64,000 nucleotides of DNA from Candolleomyces eurysporus (Eukaryota; Basidiomycota; Agaricomycetes; Agaricales; Psathyrellaceae), in the NCBI GenBank assembly GCA_027579435.1, contig JANBPK010000722.1, forward strand, positions 1 to 64,000. The letters run 5' to 3'. Positions within the stretch are counted from its first letter, which is position 1; every line of letters begins with the position of its first letter. The notes below the pieces were generated by a model. It was not told the origin of the DNA. It ran no database searches and worked only from the letters and a program-made list of their open reading frames with translations. Shown here one piece after another: positions 20,477 through 32,954 of the stretch. The position numbers were made by a program, and so were the translations under genes.

Positions 20477-23271
20477 ATGGCCAGCTCCTCCTCCTCAATC
20501 CCCTTCAACTCAAGCTCCAGCTCAGAAAGTCGCGACAGCCAGGATGAACCCAGCCGCAGGAGTCAACAGCCGCCGACACCACAGCCAGCGACGCCAACCT
20601 TCTCTGAGGAAGCCCGCCTAATGCAGACCCCGACGTCTCCGTTGGCGAGCGACTTTGGCCAGCGAGCTCTCCGAAGCTCACCGCTCAACCCCACCTCACC
20701 GTCGACTACCTCCTTCATGCGTCCCATGGCGGGCAGCATTGGGTCAATGTCTACACGGCCGGACTCGAGAGCGAGCAGTAACCTCCCATTCATCCCCTCA
20801 AAACAACCCTCTTACGAGCCCTCGCCAAACCCGTCGGCGACTGGGTCAAGAGGTTCCATGATTCTCTACCGGCTGGCCGACGACCCAGCGACGGTGCGGG
20901 ATTCACTTCTCATGCCGCCGCGCTTATTGGGGAATCGAGACTCCGTAGCGTCGTCGTCGCGGAGCTCTATGATTTCCTTCGCGGACTCAAAGTACCCCTC
21001 TGGCATCCCCCAGCCCCGGGGACTGGTGCCATACGAGTACGACCCCGAAGCAGACGAAAACGGGCCACCGGATGATGACGACTACCTCCACGATCCCAAT
21101 GAAAAAGGGGGCGTCCGCGGCGATAAAGATGCCTTCCCGTGGAGAGGTATCCTCAACGTCTCGGTGCTGTGTCTGCTCGTTCTGGGACTCCTTAGTCTCT
21201 TCGTCATTTACCCTGTCATTACCTACTACCGAGGGGTCGAGCGAAATAAACTTATCGATGGTAACATCAGGATAAACGCTACAGGTGCGTTATTTGTCAC
21301 GTCATCTTTTTCATGCCAACTAACATCCCTCTGCAGGTCAAGCTCCAATACTCTTCCAGATGCCCCAACTCATCGACCCCGATACACCTCAAACCGCCCG
21401 ATCAAGGACAGGTTTCGACGGCGAGGAATATACTCTTGTGTTCTCCGACGAGTTCAATGTTGAAGGACGATCATTTTACCCGGGCGATGATCCCTTTTGG
21501 GAAGCAGTGGATTTGTGGTATGGTGCGACCGGAGATGTCGAATGGTACGATCCAGCGCAAGTCACCACGCGGGATGGCGCTCTCATCATTACTATCGACT
21601 CTGTCGCAACAACACAAGCGGGGGTTACACCAGGTAAGGATATCTCGTGTCCCTGCTGCCTGTCCGTTTGGCTCATATTCATATCCTGCAGGTTCGACAG
21701 CCCCATTTACTCGTGCCGAAAACCACGAGCTCGACTACCGCTCTGGGATGATTCAAACCTGGAATAAATTCTGCTTCACCAGCGGATACATCGAGGTCTC
21801 GGTCACTTTCCCCGGTCCTAATGAAGACACTGCTGGATATGTAAGATTTTCCTTCTCATTGGCACATCTACGTCATAATTGATTGATTTGATCCTTCTTA
21901 AGTGGCCAGGAGCATGGACAATGGGCAATCTCGCCAGACCAGGTTATCCAGCGACCACCGATGGTGTTTGGCCCTACACGTAGGTTGCTCGCTCGATTCT
22001 TCTGATCCGATATCTCATCGCTCTATGTTCTAGTTACGATGTTTGCGACCTCGGTACCTTCCCCAATCAGACAAACCCCGACGGACAAACTCCGGCTGCT
22101 GCGATCTTCTCTTCCGCTTCCCGAGATCGTTACAATAATGAACTCAGCTGGTTGTCTGGGCAGCGTTTATCGTGCGTCTAAACGTTTAATTACCTTTGTT
22201 GGAACTATCTAAGCCAACTTCTTTTCTCATCCAGTGCGTGCTCGTGTCCAGGGTCAGACCACCCAGGCCCTACCGTCGAAAGAGGAAGGGGTGCGCCTGA
22301 AATCGATATCTTCGAAGCCTCCAAGGATAAGCAGGCAGATCATGGTGGTACCGTCTCTCAGAGCGCTCAGTTTGCCCCATTCTCGCACGATTATACCTAC
22401 CAGAACGCCACCCTGGATCAGTGGAGAAACTACTCGCCCGAAAGGACCCGAGCTAACGCGTTCAGGGGTAGTGCAGTGTATGTTTACTCCTTCTGTACCC
22501 TCTGTTCAGAAATGCTGACATGGACGTTTCTTGCTCTGTTTCCAGTCAGCAATCCGTCTCTGGGGTTACTCGCGTGCCGTCTGATATGTTCCAAGGCTCA
22601 GGGGAGCGGTTCACCAGCTTTGGTTGGTCGTGTTTCCGTTTTTTATTCCTGCCGTGGACTAACTTGTGAAATCAGGATTTGAGTACTATGGGAACCCCGA
22701 ACGTCGGGACCAAGGCTATGTAATGTGGCAGGTGGACGGGAGTCCAACTCATCGTGTGGGGTATGGTGCCGTGGGTCCTGACCCTGAGCCTACTGGAGCT
22801 GGAATTGGCCAGAGAATCATTCCCGAGGAGCCTATGGCCATTATCCTCAACCTGGGCATGTCGCGTATGTCTTCTATCTGCTCCTTCCATCCGTAATGCT
22901 GATCTTTCGTCCTTTCTTTCCTTGCTACATGCGATCAGCTAACTGGCAAACAATCGACATCTCGACGATGCTGTTCCCCGGCGAGATGAAGGTGGATTAT
23001 GTACGGGTGTATCAACGAAAGAACGAGATCAACATTGGATGTGATCCCAAAGACTATCCGACTGCAAAGTATATTAACGACCATCTACAAGCTTTCATGG
23101 GTACGGGTACCTTTCTTATTCCACCCGCCACGATTTTCTGATTTCTCCTGCAGACGTCAACATGACGCAGTGGAATTGGCCCCTACCAAGAAACCGTCTT
23201 GTAAGTGTTATACTTCTCTTGTTTCGATATGTGCTAATGATTGATTGGTTCAGTATGAGGGATCGTGCTAG
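20477..23271 (+). CDS. KRE6/SKN1-like beta-glucan synthesis-associated protein (GH16)
   Basis: Eleven exons (20477-21284, 21337-21633, 21692-21840, 21903-21979, 22034-22171, 22235-22477, 22546-22622, 22676-22864, 22939-23100, 23154-23200, 23254-23271) join to 2205 bases, 734 aa. Start ATG 20477 has a strong context (ttaccATGG); the frame upstream has no ATG. Residues 1-220 are Ser/Pro-rich and cytosolic, about 224-249 form one transmembrane helix (type II anchor), and the rest is the lumenal domain. Catalytic GH16 motif EIDIFE is at 512-517, with both Glu present. SKN1/KRE6 landmarks include [29 protein letters not shown] and VDYVRVYQ. The family is needed for beta-1,6-glucan in the wall and acts in the secretory pathway. 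Length agrees with yeast Kre6 (about 720 aa). It is the only conserved housekeeping gene inside the island flanked by the inverted duplication. Confidence 0.92.
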
Positions 23272-24386
23272 CCTCGTAGCCAACTACCGATCGACCGAAA
23301 CTTCGAAACATATTGCGTCGCTGTGGCCGCTTTGCTTACAGGCCATTAGCCTGTTGTATCAATAGTTTCATGTGGAATTCTTCTTCATTTCACGCCGGAC
23401 AGACAGACCGTAGACAGGATAGGGATACATTTATACATACGACATTCACCGCATTTTACCCCTCGCAGCACATACACATTACAGAAGCCCACACAGATAG
23501 CCATTCCTTTGTTTTTTTTACTTACATACTGTCGTGTTCGACCCTTTTTATTCGCCGTCTTATCGCACAAGATAGTACTAGTGTATTTGCGTTGTTTATT
23601 TCCGTCACCTTTTTATTACTTTTTACTAGGTAGATCTGTCGACACTTTTTTTNATTCCCTATTTGTTTCTCCTTCTTTTTCCGTCCCGTCGTCGTCGCCG
23701 GCGCCTTTGCTTGTCTTCCCCTGGACATCTTTCTCGACAAGCGAGGCCACGACGGCCGGCGACGACGAGGTTACCCGCCTACCTATCTACCTATTCCGAG
23801 TTGATCGTTGTGCGAGTTGACGCCCCATTTCTTAGCCTGTTTTTTNCTGGCCCGGCCATGGACTTGTGCTCTACTACAGATATCCATATCCACATCCAAA
23901 TCAATACCTTCTCTCGCTGCTCTTTGATGTCGATCGTAGATGTGTTGGAAGAAGGACTCACGGAAGCGAACTGGGTAGTTAAACATCAATCTGGATTATA
24001 CACGTAGAAACAGCGCAAATAGCTTGGAGTACGGGGACCACGCAACCGCTCTGCAATCCATGCGAAGCTTTGGTGGCAGCGCAACGGAGACGTAAAAAAC
24101 ACGAACCCTAAAGGAAGCTCGACATTGCGAGTTTCGAAACAACTTCTGAGAATATCTCCCATCGAATCACACCGAGCCATGATATGGGCAAAAGCAACAA
24201 TATATTTAGGTTGAACACTCGACGTGCTTGAAAATATCGCAACTGTGACAAGGAAGGTAGTAAGATATATAAAATGGGAATATATAGTGAATGTGGAAGG
24301 ATGCGGAAAGGTATTACATAGATGACAATATATATAGAAAAGCAGCGGGATGCAATAGATATGGTGCGATATGGATTGGCAGTGGC
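23272..24386. other. Intergenic, no gene seen
   Basis: Holds the 3' flank of the KRE6-like gene, T-rich tracts with two N bases (23653, 23846) and the 3' flank of the FunK1 gene. Open frames here are short and lack family patterns or intron signals. Confidence 0.6.
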
Positions 24387-26818
24387 TTAGTTGTCTTTCT
24401 CCTCCGGCTCCTGCTTTATCTCCCTCTCCTCCTCATGCTTGGTTACCTTCTTCTCAGCCCATCTTGGCTTCTGACCAATCGCCTCCATGAAGGTCCAGAA
24501 GGTCAGATTACCACCATAGGTATCACGATCGTATGCTTCGGGAGCCTTGCGACCGGGACGTCGGACTGGGACGGAAGCGCGGGCATCCTGGATCAGCCAA
24601 TAGAGCGGTTCGATCCATTGGTCACGAAGTTCATGGAACTCCGGTCGGATGGCGTCAAAGATCATCTCAGCTTTGTCGGGGTTGGCGAAGAATGCATCCT
24701 TCGCGTTTCCGATGTCTTTGTACTCGCCCTCCCACTCCTTCATCACCATTACAGTAGGGTGCCGGACGCCAGCGCTAACGTCATAGTGCAGAGCACCCCA
24801 GAGGAGAATGTAGAAGAATGATTCAAGTTCGTGCCGGTACAGGTGAGGAGGTGGATTGGCCTTGAGAAGATCGATAGCCATGAATGGAGGCGTTCCAGTG
24901 CGGTGATGAGCGGCCAGGAGCCGGTCAATCTTGCCCAATGCATCTTTGAATGATGCCATATCCCAGTCGTTAAGAACTCCCTTGATTTTCCCTTCCTTGC
25001 CAAGGTAGAGCATGAGGTTATTCTCGCTGAGATCGCGGTGGAGCAGTTCTCCTTTCGTCCAAGCTTGATAGTGGCCTAAGAGAAAGGGTATCAGCTATTG
25101 ATGAACAATGTACAGAAGAGATGCAACAACTCACATTCGACACAATCAAGCCAAGCCTGTTTGAATGCCTCGACAGACCCAGCCTGCCACAACTTTTTGT
25201 ACAGCTTTGAAGCAAGAATACGAAGAACCCTCTCTTGGTGATTCTCCGCGGTAACGGTTAGATTAAGCTTGGTCCAAGGTAGGTCCAAGTCGTGTGCGGT
25301 AAAGCTGTCGGAGAAGTGGAGTGCAGGGAGATGGTCGGCAAGGTCAGGAATCACGGAATGGAGATGCTTAATGGCCTCGATTTCGTTGATCCGAGCTTTA
25401 AGGGGCCAGCTGAGCTTGAGGGCGTAGTGGTCGGACGAAAGCTTGTTGCCAGCTAAAACCTTTTGGACGTCATAGACGACGGTCGCACGTCCAATCAGAT
25501 CCTTTGATGGGCGGATCACACTGCTGATTCGGAATCGGCCAGTTTCCATAGCCGTGCCTTGCTCTGAGGCTTCTCCTTCCACGTCGCTGTGGGCGACCTC
25601 CACCTTTGGAAGCTTGAACTCGAAGAAGGAGCCGATGGGTGTCTCGACAGGCCTCTCTTCCGCACCAGGAACGGCGATAGCCTGAGGAGGCCAAGCATGG
25701 AGGTGGGGGTCAAAGCCGGCTTGTTGGCGGTTGGAAACGCTGAGTCCATAGAGAACGAGCGCCAGCTGGTTGACGCCGGTTGGAGATTGGAAGCTGAATT
25801 CGGCCACTTGGAGGACGAGTGTTCTATCAAAGTAGAGGATAGTGACCCTGTAGTTGACGACTACCAAGCAGACGACGTAATATCGACTGGTGGAAGCGAA
25901 GCATTCTCTCGCATACGAGCTGGCCTGCAGGTCCCTCCCAAACATGGCCTGCTTCGGTCGTTTATTGCTGTTTACACCTTGGTCGGAATCTAGCTCGGCC
26001 TCCGCCCGACTGCGCTTCCCCGCCCCGACCGTTCCAGCGGACGCAATGCTCACGGCACCAGACCCACGGGAAGAAATGGCAGAGAGCTCGGAAAGCGAAG
26101 GACGTTCAGGGATGGATGAGAGGCTGTCCTGCACGGTAGTCAGCTTTTTTGACGCCTTTGAGCAGCCCGCCTTCGCTTCCTTCTTGAGTTTGATTAGTTT
26201 GAACTCGGCAGGATTCTTCGCCGTCGGCCACTTAGGGGGCTGGGGGGCTGGGGCAATGTAGATCATCATGTCGGGCTTCAATCTCGGATCGCCAGTGGCT
26301 GTTGCAAAGTACACGTTCCCTTTCTCTTGCCAGATCTCGGGTGGAAGAGGGGGAGAGGGTAGGTGGGGAGCTTTCTCAGTGATATCGCTGAGCAGTTTGT
26401 ATGCCATCGTGCGAAAGGGGCTGTACAAATGCGTCTCAGGGCCGGTATAGAGAACGCGATCATACTTTCGGAGGGCCTCTTCGTCCAGGGCTAGGTCGAG
26501 TTCGAGAATACTCTTGACATCCTCTCGATTGATACCCCAGGCATGGACCGCGAAGTCATCGAGCTGCACGTTGTAGTGAGAGTAAGGCTCAAGCTCTATC
26601 CGAGTGAGCTCGCGTTCTGCTTTGGCGTTTATCACCTGCTTTTTCTGGTTCCTGTTCTTGAGGGGAGTCCCTGTATAGACGCTTAGAGGGTGCTCTGAAC
26701 TGTATTCGGTCAACGCACCTGAGTTGGCAATGCTTCCAGACATCGAGTCGTAACTGGGATAGCAGGTGCTGCAAGAGGAAGAGAGTGTCTCGTATTCNTT
26801 GATGGGGGATGTTGACAT
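24387..26818 (-). CDS. FunK1-type protein kinase (intact)
   Basis: Two exons, 26818-25135 and 25074/25075-24387, with a 60-base intron (GTGAGT...TTAG) that splits a Cys codon; the product is about 790 aa. The ATG at 26818 is the first in frame. The N-terminal 300 residues are a FunK1-type leader (FAVHAWGINREDVKS) with a low-complexity Ser-rich linker; the kinase part has HRDLSENNLM (catalytic Asp and metal-binding Asn), NDWDMAS in place of DFG, GTPPFMAIDLL and the family signature HLYRHELESFFYILLWGALHYD. The C-terminus ends in a Lys/Glu-rich tail. FunK1 kinases form expanded families in mushroom-forming fungi; their substrates are unknown. Four fragments of the same family lie nearby, so this is the likely parent locus. 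Confidence 0.88.
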
Positions 26819-27434
26819 CTTGAAAAGCAAGAAGCGACCGTTAAATATCTAGAGACAGTGGTGGCAGAGTAGCAAGGCCCAATCGGTCGGTGGCGAGCAA
26901 AAGTCATTGTGCAAACGCGTGGACACGTGACCGTGTTCTGTCACTGTCACGCTGCCTTGTTTGGGACTCAATCCCTCGGCCCCAATTCAGTGCACAAAGG
27001 AGCACAAAGGATCGCAATGACTCAATTATGATCCTTCATTCATTGGCACCGCATATCATTGAGGTGCGTCTCCCGCACAAAGCTTGCCACTTGAGCCTTA
27101 CAGTTCCGTATCCACGCAACCACTGTAAAAGGACTCCCCCTTTGTTGCAAAATTCGGTTGCGGCAGTCATTTCTATCCCAAATGGCGTACACTACGTCAC
27201 ATTTCTATTAGGTCCTACNAGCTTTTAGCCGCTTGCTCTGTGTAGCACCGCCATTCGCGATCGCTGCCCGAAATTGACCTATCTCTAGACGCCCCTTTGA
27301 AAGTCCGCTCCGTACTCACAACAAAGTTGAGCGACACCCTTGAATGAAGTGAAAAATTCCTCACATATCCCACATTTGCACTTCCTTCCGTGCTTCTTCC
27401 AGACTCGTACATCATCTAGCACCCTTTGTTGTAG

Positions 27435-28048
27435 GCCACTTCGAGGCGTTGAAGGAAGGAAACCCCCTCCACCGTGATCTCAGCGATGCTAACCTCATGC
27501 TGCACCTCGACAAGGACAGGAGAGTCAAAGGAACTATTGACGACTGCGATATGGCATCATCCAAAGATGCATTGGGTAAGATTGACTCGCTCCTGGCCGC
27601 TCATCACCNCTCTGGAACGCCTCCGTTCATGGCTGTCGATCTCCTCAACGGTAATCCACCTCCTCACCTGTACCGGCACGAACTTGAATCGTTGTTCTAC
27701 GTTCTCCTCTGGGGTGTTCTGCACTATGACTTTAACGCTGGTGTCCGACACCCTACCTTAAAGGCGATGGAACAGTGGGAGGGCAAGTATGCAGCCGTTG
27801 GAAACNCGAAGGATGCATTCTTTAGCAACCCCGACAAAGCCGAGACCATCCTTGACGCCATCCGACCGGAGTTCCATGAGCTTCGTGACGAATGGATCGA
27901 ACCGCTCTACTGGCTGATCAAGGATGCTCGCGATTCAGTCCCTGTCCGGCGTCCTGGTCGCAACGCTCCAGCAGAAGCCTACNATCGTGATACCTATGGT
28001 GGTAACCTGACAATCACCAATCAGCCACTGCTGGTCTATATTGCATAA
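27435..28048 (+). pseudogene. FunK1 kinase, C-terminal exon only
   Basis: Starts right after TTGTAG, the same acceptor position as exon 2 of the intact FunK1 gene, and runs 205 codons: HFEALKEGNPLHRDLSDANL, DDCDMASSKDALGKIDSLLA, GTPPFMAVDLL, HLYRHELESLFYVLLWGVL. It stops with TAA after GGNLTITNQPLLVYIA, so the Lys-rich tail is lost. There is no exon 1: the N-terminal regulatory part and the nucleotide-binding lobe are missing upstream, where 26900-27430 has no matching frame. Three N bases fall inside without shifting the frame. It is a 5'-truncated duplicate, inverted relative to the intact gene. Confidence 0.8.
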
Positions 28049-28382
28049 TACCTATCAAGCCTCCTTTTGTTTCCCTATATATCTTCCTTCATCATCCATG
28101 TAAAACCTTTTCTCATTATTCCACATTTTCCAATATGCTCTCATTGTATATGTCCTATCCGCTCTGTCCCAGTTGTGACTCTGCTTTCGGGCACTTGAAG
28201 TGTTCGATCTGAATATATTTAGCCTTTTACCCATATCATAGCTAAGTGCAACTCGTGTCAAGGTATCTCAGAATCTGTTTCGACTTGCTTAATGCTATTA
28301 GATTTCCTTCAATCCTTTGATATTTTCTCTCGTCGAGTTACTTACATTGGTACACCTAGAATCGTTCTTTCTCGAAAGAACG

Positions 28383-28439
28383 TTCTCTGATTTTATCCGA
28401 GAGGCCTTCGAAAGCGCCACTGGAAAGGGATTCCCTTAA
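28383..28439 (+). pseudogene. 3' end relic of the 116-aa protein gene
   Basis: Codes TFSDFIREAFESATGKGFP then TAA, which matches the last codons of the gene ending at 18920. Similarity stops at the 5' side near 28375, defining the inner breakpoint of the right arm. Confidence 0.75.
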
Positions 28440-28659
28440 TTCCAACTCTAACTAGGCGTTAATGAGACGACAAATTGATTCGAGGAATTCGTCCTACGCC
28501 GCTTATTTATGGGCAGAGAATGTAATGTTTAAAGGGTCAGAGCGTCTGCGATTCAACTTTACGCGCTTTAGAAAGTGCGCAATCCACGCTACCAGGAACG
28601 CGGCGGTATATTGCTACTAGTAGTCTGCGGGTTCTTGCATTAAATACACCATCATCGGA

Positions 28660-29140
28660 AAGCCTATTCAATTATATTTAGTGTGTATGAGCGAAACAAG
28701 AAGATAGAAGGAACATCCGATAGACATGGAGTCTGGACAAAAAAAGTCGTACAAAAATGTTGAAGCCATCGGGCACCGATAATCTGAAATATATGGAAGC
28801 AATCCACGGACGACCTAGACTCGGTTTCTCCTGCAACCCACCTTGGGTTAGCTCCGTTCCCTTCCATGAATGTGAGGATCTGGAAATATCAGCGGCCATC
28901 TGGTGGGTCATCTTAGCGACGGGGAATATTTGCCAAAGAGGCTTGATCCAACCGCAGAACCCTGAGACTTGCGTTCGACTTACATGCATTTTGGGAGATG
29001 CCCAGTCCTAGAGCTCGGAGTTGATAGTGTCGGGCTCGCATGGCCGACTTCACGTCATAGTGAATGGCGGCCCAGACCAATTTATNGAAAACAAGATTCA
29101 AGTTCGAATCATGCGCCGCTCGATGGCCATTAAAGACACT
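28660..29140 (-). pseudogene. FunK1 kinase remnant, inverted copy
   Basis: Minus-strand translation around 29050-29120 gives RAAHDSNLNLVF (with one N) and KLVWAAIHYDVKS, the FunK1 ESFF..LVWAAIHYD region, followed by RALGLGI. Stops interrupt it further on. Counterpart of 18238-18700 in the left arm. Confidence 0.6.
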
Positions 29141-29141
29141 T

Positions 29142-29212
29142 CTAGTGCGGCGGAGGGAATCTAAATGCCGCCAGCTTGTCCCCAAAGGTTCGGACTATCC
29201 CCAATAGTGAGT
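29142..29212 (-). pseudogene. NDC1 last-exon relic 9 (inverted)
   Basis: On the minus strand, after CTAACAG, the sequence aligns to 731-800 of the parent (gggatagtccgaacctttgg, acaagctggcggcatttag) and then passes into the FunK1 remnant. Confidence 0.8.
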
Positions 29213-29369
29213 TTTGTGCGCTGTTAGCAGCGCTTTATTAGCGGTAGGACGTGTGGAACACTGTGACGATAAAGAACGAAAAGGACAGACAGAGAAGGAG
29301 AATATTGAAAACATTGTTACAATACGAAACGATGATAATGCAACCNTCCATGGCTAAAAGTATGTGTCA

Positions 29370-30729
29370 CTAAATCACATCGCATTCCACAACCAATCGA
29401 TCGGTTTCGCCTAAAGACGGGAACCATTGCCTCAACCCTTGCTCGCAACTTTCCTTCGCCGTCCCAACATCGCGCATTCCGAGTGCACTGTGTATCACCA
29501 CCACAACGCAAAATTTCTGAAGTGAGGGGAAAAGTTCTTCGGAGCGGAGAAGCCGGTCAATCTCGGATACGGGGTTTGGGATAACCGTGTTCGTTATAAG
29601 TGTTGAAAACCGAATGTGAAGCCGGATTTCATGCAGCGATAGTCCTGTGCCTCTGAAGTTTCTGAGAAATTGCACCAACTCGTTGCTATGTCTGTCGAGA
29701 AACCAGTCATCCCACATGCTAGCGAAATCGAGAACAAGATGTGTGATGCTCGAGGGTAGAACTGATCCAAAGCATGCGTATCGGAAGTCGTTACTACCTA
29801 TAGTATGACAAGATAGTCGTTAGCGTCGTGCCCTACAATAAAAGGGTGCGCTTTTCGCAAGACGCGCTCACCTGGTTCCAATTTTAAATATGACAGACGT
29901 TCCGCCCCATCCGCACCCTGCTGACTTACTCCCACTGCTTGTAGGAGATCGCGGCAGGGTCCGATTTCGTCAACAACGGGGCTATTGTAGTTCGATGCGA
30001 GGACGAGCTTGTCGATCCAGTGGGCTTCGAAAAGTCCTTCTCGTTCCCGCACCAATCTTTCCAAAGCCCGATGGGTCTGTGGTGGGCAGTAATTAACGGC
30101 TAGAGAGATCGGAACGCGATGGCGAGCTGGGGGTTTGTTCGGGGTCTGGGGGGGGNTGAAGTCCGACGAGTTGGGTCAAGGTTTTCTGTGTCGAGATGAA
30201 CGCAATGGAGCCAGATATCTGTCACATACGGTGTATGGGCCAGTAGAGAGATGGGGAAGGACAAAAATCCAGACAAGGTCACGTCCCTCAAGGTTTCCAG
30301 TCTAAAAACCCTTGCAAAGGGCTCTGCCAAAGACTTTGGAATTCCAACATCTCTCGAGTTGTATGAGCGGACGATGGAGACCTGCTTCAACTGGTTAAAG
30401 CGGCCCAAAAATTGAGGAAATCCCGGGTCGCCCATGTCAACATAAGAATCGTCGCCTGCGTCCTCTTCCGATTCGACGTGTCCGATAAATAGATGCAGTT
30501 CATGGGTGTAGTATGCAGGCGACGGATTCTTCTTCAAGACGTCGTCCAGGTTCCNGTAGATAGACCTGGGGTGTGGTCTCCCACTGAGATTGACTACGCG
30601 GAAGATGTACGGCTGACAACCCCGTGCCCATGCACAAGAGATCAGCGAACAAGAACAGAGAGTTCGAATGTCGGAACTGAGGGATTTTATGATCTCCAGT
30701 ACGATATCTTCTGGGAGATGAGCGACCAT
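29370..30729 (-). pseudogene. F-box-like protein, copy 9 (inverted, broken)
   Basis: Inverted partner of copy 8. Starts with ATG at 30729 (VAHLPEDIVLEIIKSLSSDI, then CRPs equivalent CQPYIFRVVNLSG). The same C-run region as in copy 8 (30140-30150, here a G run plus N) breaks the frame into RTNPQLAIAFRSL and a stop at 30100. The frame resumes for VREREGLFEAHWIDKLVLAS up to the donor near 29872 and again in the exon 2 equivalent (MWDDWFLDRHSNELVQFLRN) down to the TGA at 29370. Two copies carrying a break at the same homopolymer suggests either a shared old mutation or a recurrent basecalling problem there. Confidence 0.75.
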
Positions 30730-30979
30730 GACGATGAGCGGAGAAAGAATGTTTCCAAGCCCCGATTAGTTCAGGTCGGGCTTCAATGTTTGTTTGCAGG
30801 TGATTGGCAGTGCTATGGCCTTGGCTCTTTGTGCACTTAACTACCTACCTGCCTGCGTGCATTAGACACGCTCGTCTATTAGGGCTCAATCAAGTGGACC
30901 TTCTCATGTCCAGAGAGCTTCAGCTTTCTCAAGCTGCGGATATCACATCGAGTCATGATCATGGCCGAGCGGTATCAAC

Positions 30980-31050
30980 AGGAGCCCGTGAGCCCTTTCA
31001 CTTTGTCGCCCAACGTTCGAATTATTCGCGTTAGGGAGTTTTCAAGGCTT
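30980..31050 (-). pseudogene. NDC1 last-exon relic 10 (inverted)
   Basis: Minus strand reads ccctaacgcgaataattcga and cgttgggcgacaaagtgaaa, matching relic 7 and the parent exon with a deletion in the middle. Confidence 0.7.
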
Positions 31051-31204
31051 TTTATCAGCGATAGGACGTGTAAGAGCGTGACGATAAGAAACAACGAGGA
31101 CTATTGACAGAGAAGAACAGTCATGAAAGTGTATACGTAGTAACAATACGAACATAGTGAGGAGGACACGTCTCGATAACCTAACCGCCCGGAATTATGT
31201 ATTG

Positions 31205-32277
31205 CTAAAGCACAGTGCATTCAACGACCAACCGACCAGTTTCTCCCAAAGACGGGAACCATCGCTTTAACCCCTGCTCATAGCCTTCCTTCATCGCCCC
31301 ACGTTCAAGCCTGGACGAAAACTGAAGCTCCACCACTACAACACAGAACTTCTCGAGCGAAGGAAATCGTTCTTCAGACGTGAGAAGCTGGTCAATCTTG
31401 GTTACGCCATTCGGGATATCCACGTCCAATCGAGAAGTCTGAATTCGGAGCTGGATTTCCCGCACTGGTGATCCTAGGCCTCCAAAATTCCTGAAAAACC
31501 CCACCAGCTCACCGCTGTGTCTCCCGAAAGTCCAACCCTCCCAGACGTGAGAGAAATTGACCACAAGACATGTGATGCTGGAGGGTAGCACCGATCCGAA
31601 ACTTGCATATCGAAAGTCCTTGTTGGCTATAGAATAGCAAGATAAAGCGTTAGTGTCAGAATCTCTCTCGAGATCGCGACAGCAGAGAGGATTCACGTCT
31701 ACACACTCACCTGGTTCAAATGTGAGGTGTGAAAGACATCCCGCCCCATGTACACCCTGCTGGCTCCCTCCCACCGCTTGTAGTAGGTCACGGCACGGTC
31801 CGCTTTCGTCGACGGGACCAAGAACGAGCTTTTCGAGCCAGTGAGATTCGAAAAACCCTCTTCGTTCCTTTATCAATCTTGCCAAAGCTTGATGGGTCTG
31901 TGCTGGGCATACTTCAAGGCGCAAAGAGATCGGAACGCGCCGAAACTGTTGTTAAAGCAGCCCAGCAACTGGGGTAGTGTCGGGTCGCTCATGTCGACAT
32001 CACGGGAATAACCTGCGTCCTCTTCCGATTTGACATGCCCGATATATGGATAGAGTTTATGGACGTAGTCTCCAAGGGACGGATTTTTCTCCAAGACATC
32101 GCGCAGCTTGTTATATCTGAATCTGGAGTGCCCGAGATGGACTATGCGGAAAATGTACGGCCGACAGCCCTGTGCCCATGCATAAGAGGTCAGCGCACAA
32201 GAGCAAAGGGTTTTAANATCGGAACTAAGGAGTTTTATGATCTCCAGTAGAATATCCTCTGGAAGTTGAGCGATCAT
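31205..32277 (-). pseudogene. F-box-like protein, copy 10 (inverted, internal deletion)
   Basis: Starts at ATG 32277 (AQLPEDILLEIIKLLSSD, one N, then CRPYIFRIVHLG). The frame holds to LPQLLGCFNN at about 31955 and then jumps: about 240 bases present in copy 7 (LETVSIV ... VPISL) are missing and the frame shifts into a stop at 31873. Past the break the correct frame gives CPAQTHQALARLIKERRGFF, the donor at about 31712, and exon 2 (ANKDFRYASFGSVLPSSITC) to the TAG at 31205. Its 3' half is closer to copy 6 in some stretches (VVVELQFSSRLE) and to copy 7 in others (LLTSEERFPSLEKFC), a mosaic expected from gene conversion. Confidence 0.78.
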
Positions 32278-32954
32278 GACAGTGGCCAAAGAGAGTGTGT
32301 TTTCAAGCTGCGGCTTTGCTTGCGGTCAACTGGTGTTGGTACAGCCACAGCCCAGCCAAGCCTGGACCTTTTACGGTCAATTCAGTTCGACGGTCCTCTC
32401 GTCCATTGGTGTTGCAGGACGCGCGAGCAGCACGTTCCATAAAAGCCAGAAACTGGCAGAATGCGCTGTTGACATACCTATGACGGCTCTCCAATACCAT
32501 CCAGTCAAAGACTCGGGAAAGGTATTGACAAACCTTTTGCAATATCGTCTCAAGATCGTAATCATTGCCGAACTTGTTTGTAGTGGGCCGTCGCTGTGCG
32601 CGGCATATTCTGAGGCCTCTGGTTTTAAGATGCACCTTTCAATCGTATCTGTACTTTACAATTTTTTTNCTGGACATAAATAAAGAGGAGGTAAAGACGT
32701 GGTGACAATGGAGGCGAGGTTATGTTGAAGACATAAATAGCAGGACAGTCACACAATCACGGGGCCTTCGAAGCCGTATTTCTTGGCACTTAAAACTGCA
32801 GGGTACAAGTACACGAGGCATTTAGAGGCCTCGGAATTGTGCAAACGTCTGGGTAGCGGCAACCGGAACAAATGAATGTGACATGGCCACTCCCCCTGAT
32901 TCATTTTAATGCATTTTGCTGGCCACCCCTTCAGAAGAAGTCCATGATCAAACT

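Noticed and set aside
24291..24821. Plus-strand frame of 176 codons opposite the FunK1 gene
   Set aside because: It is the complement of the FunK1 coding exon and has no features of its own.
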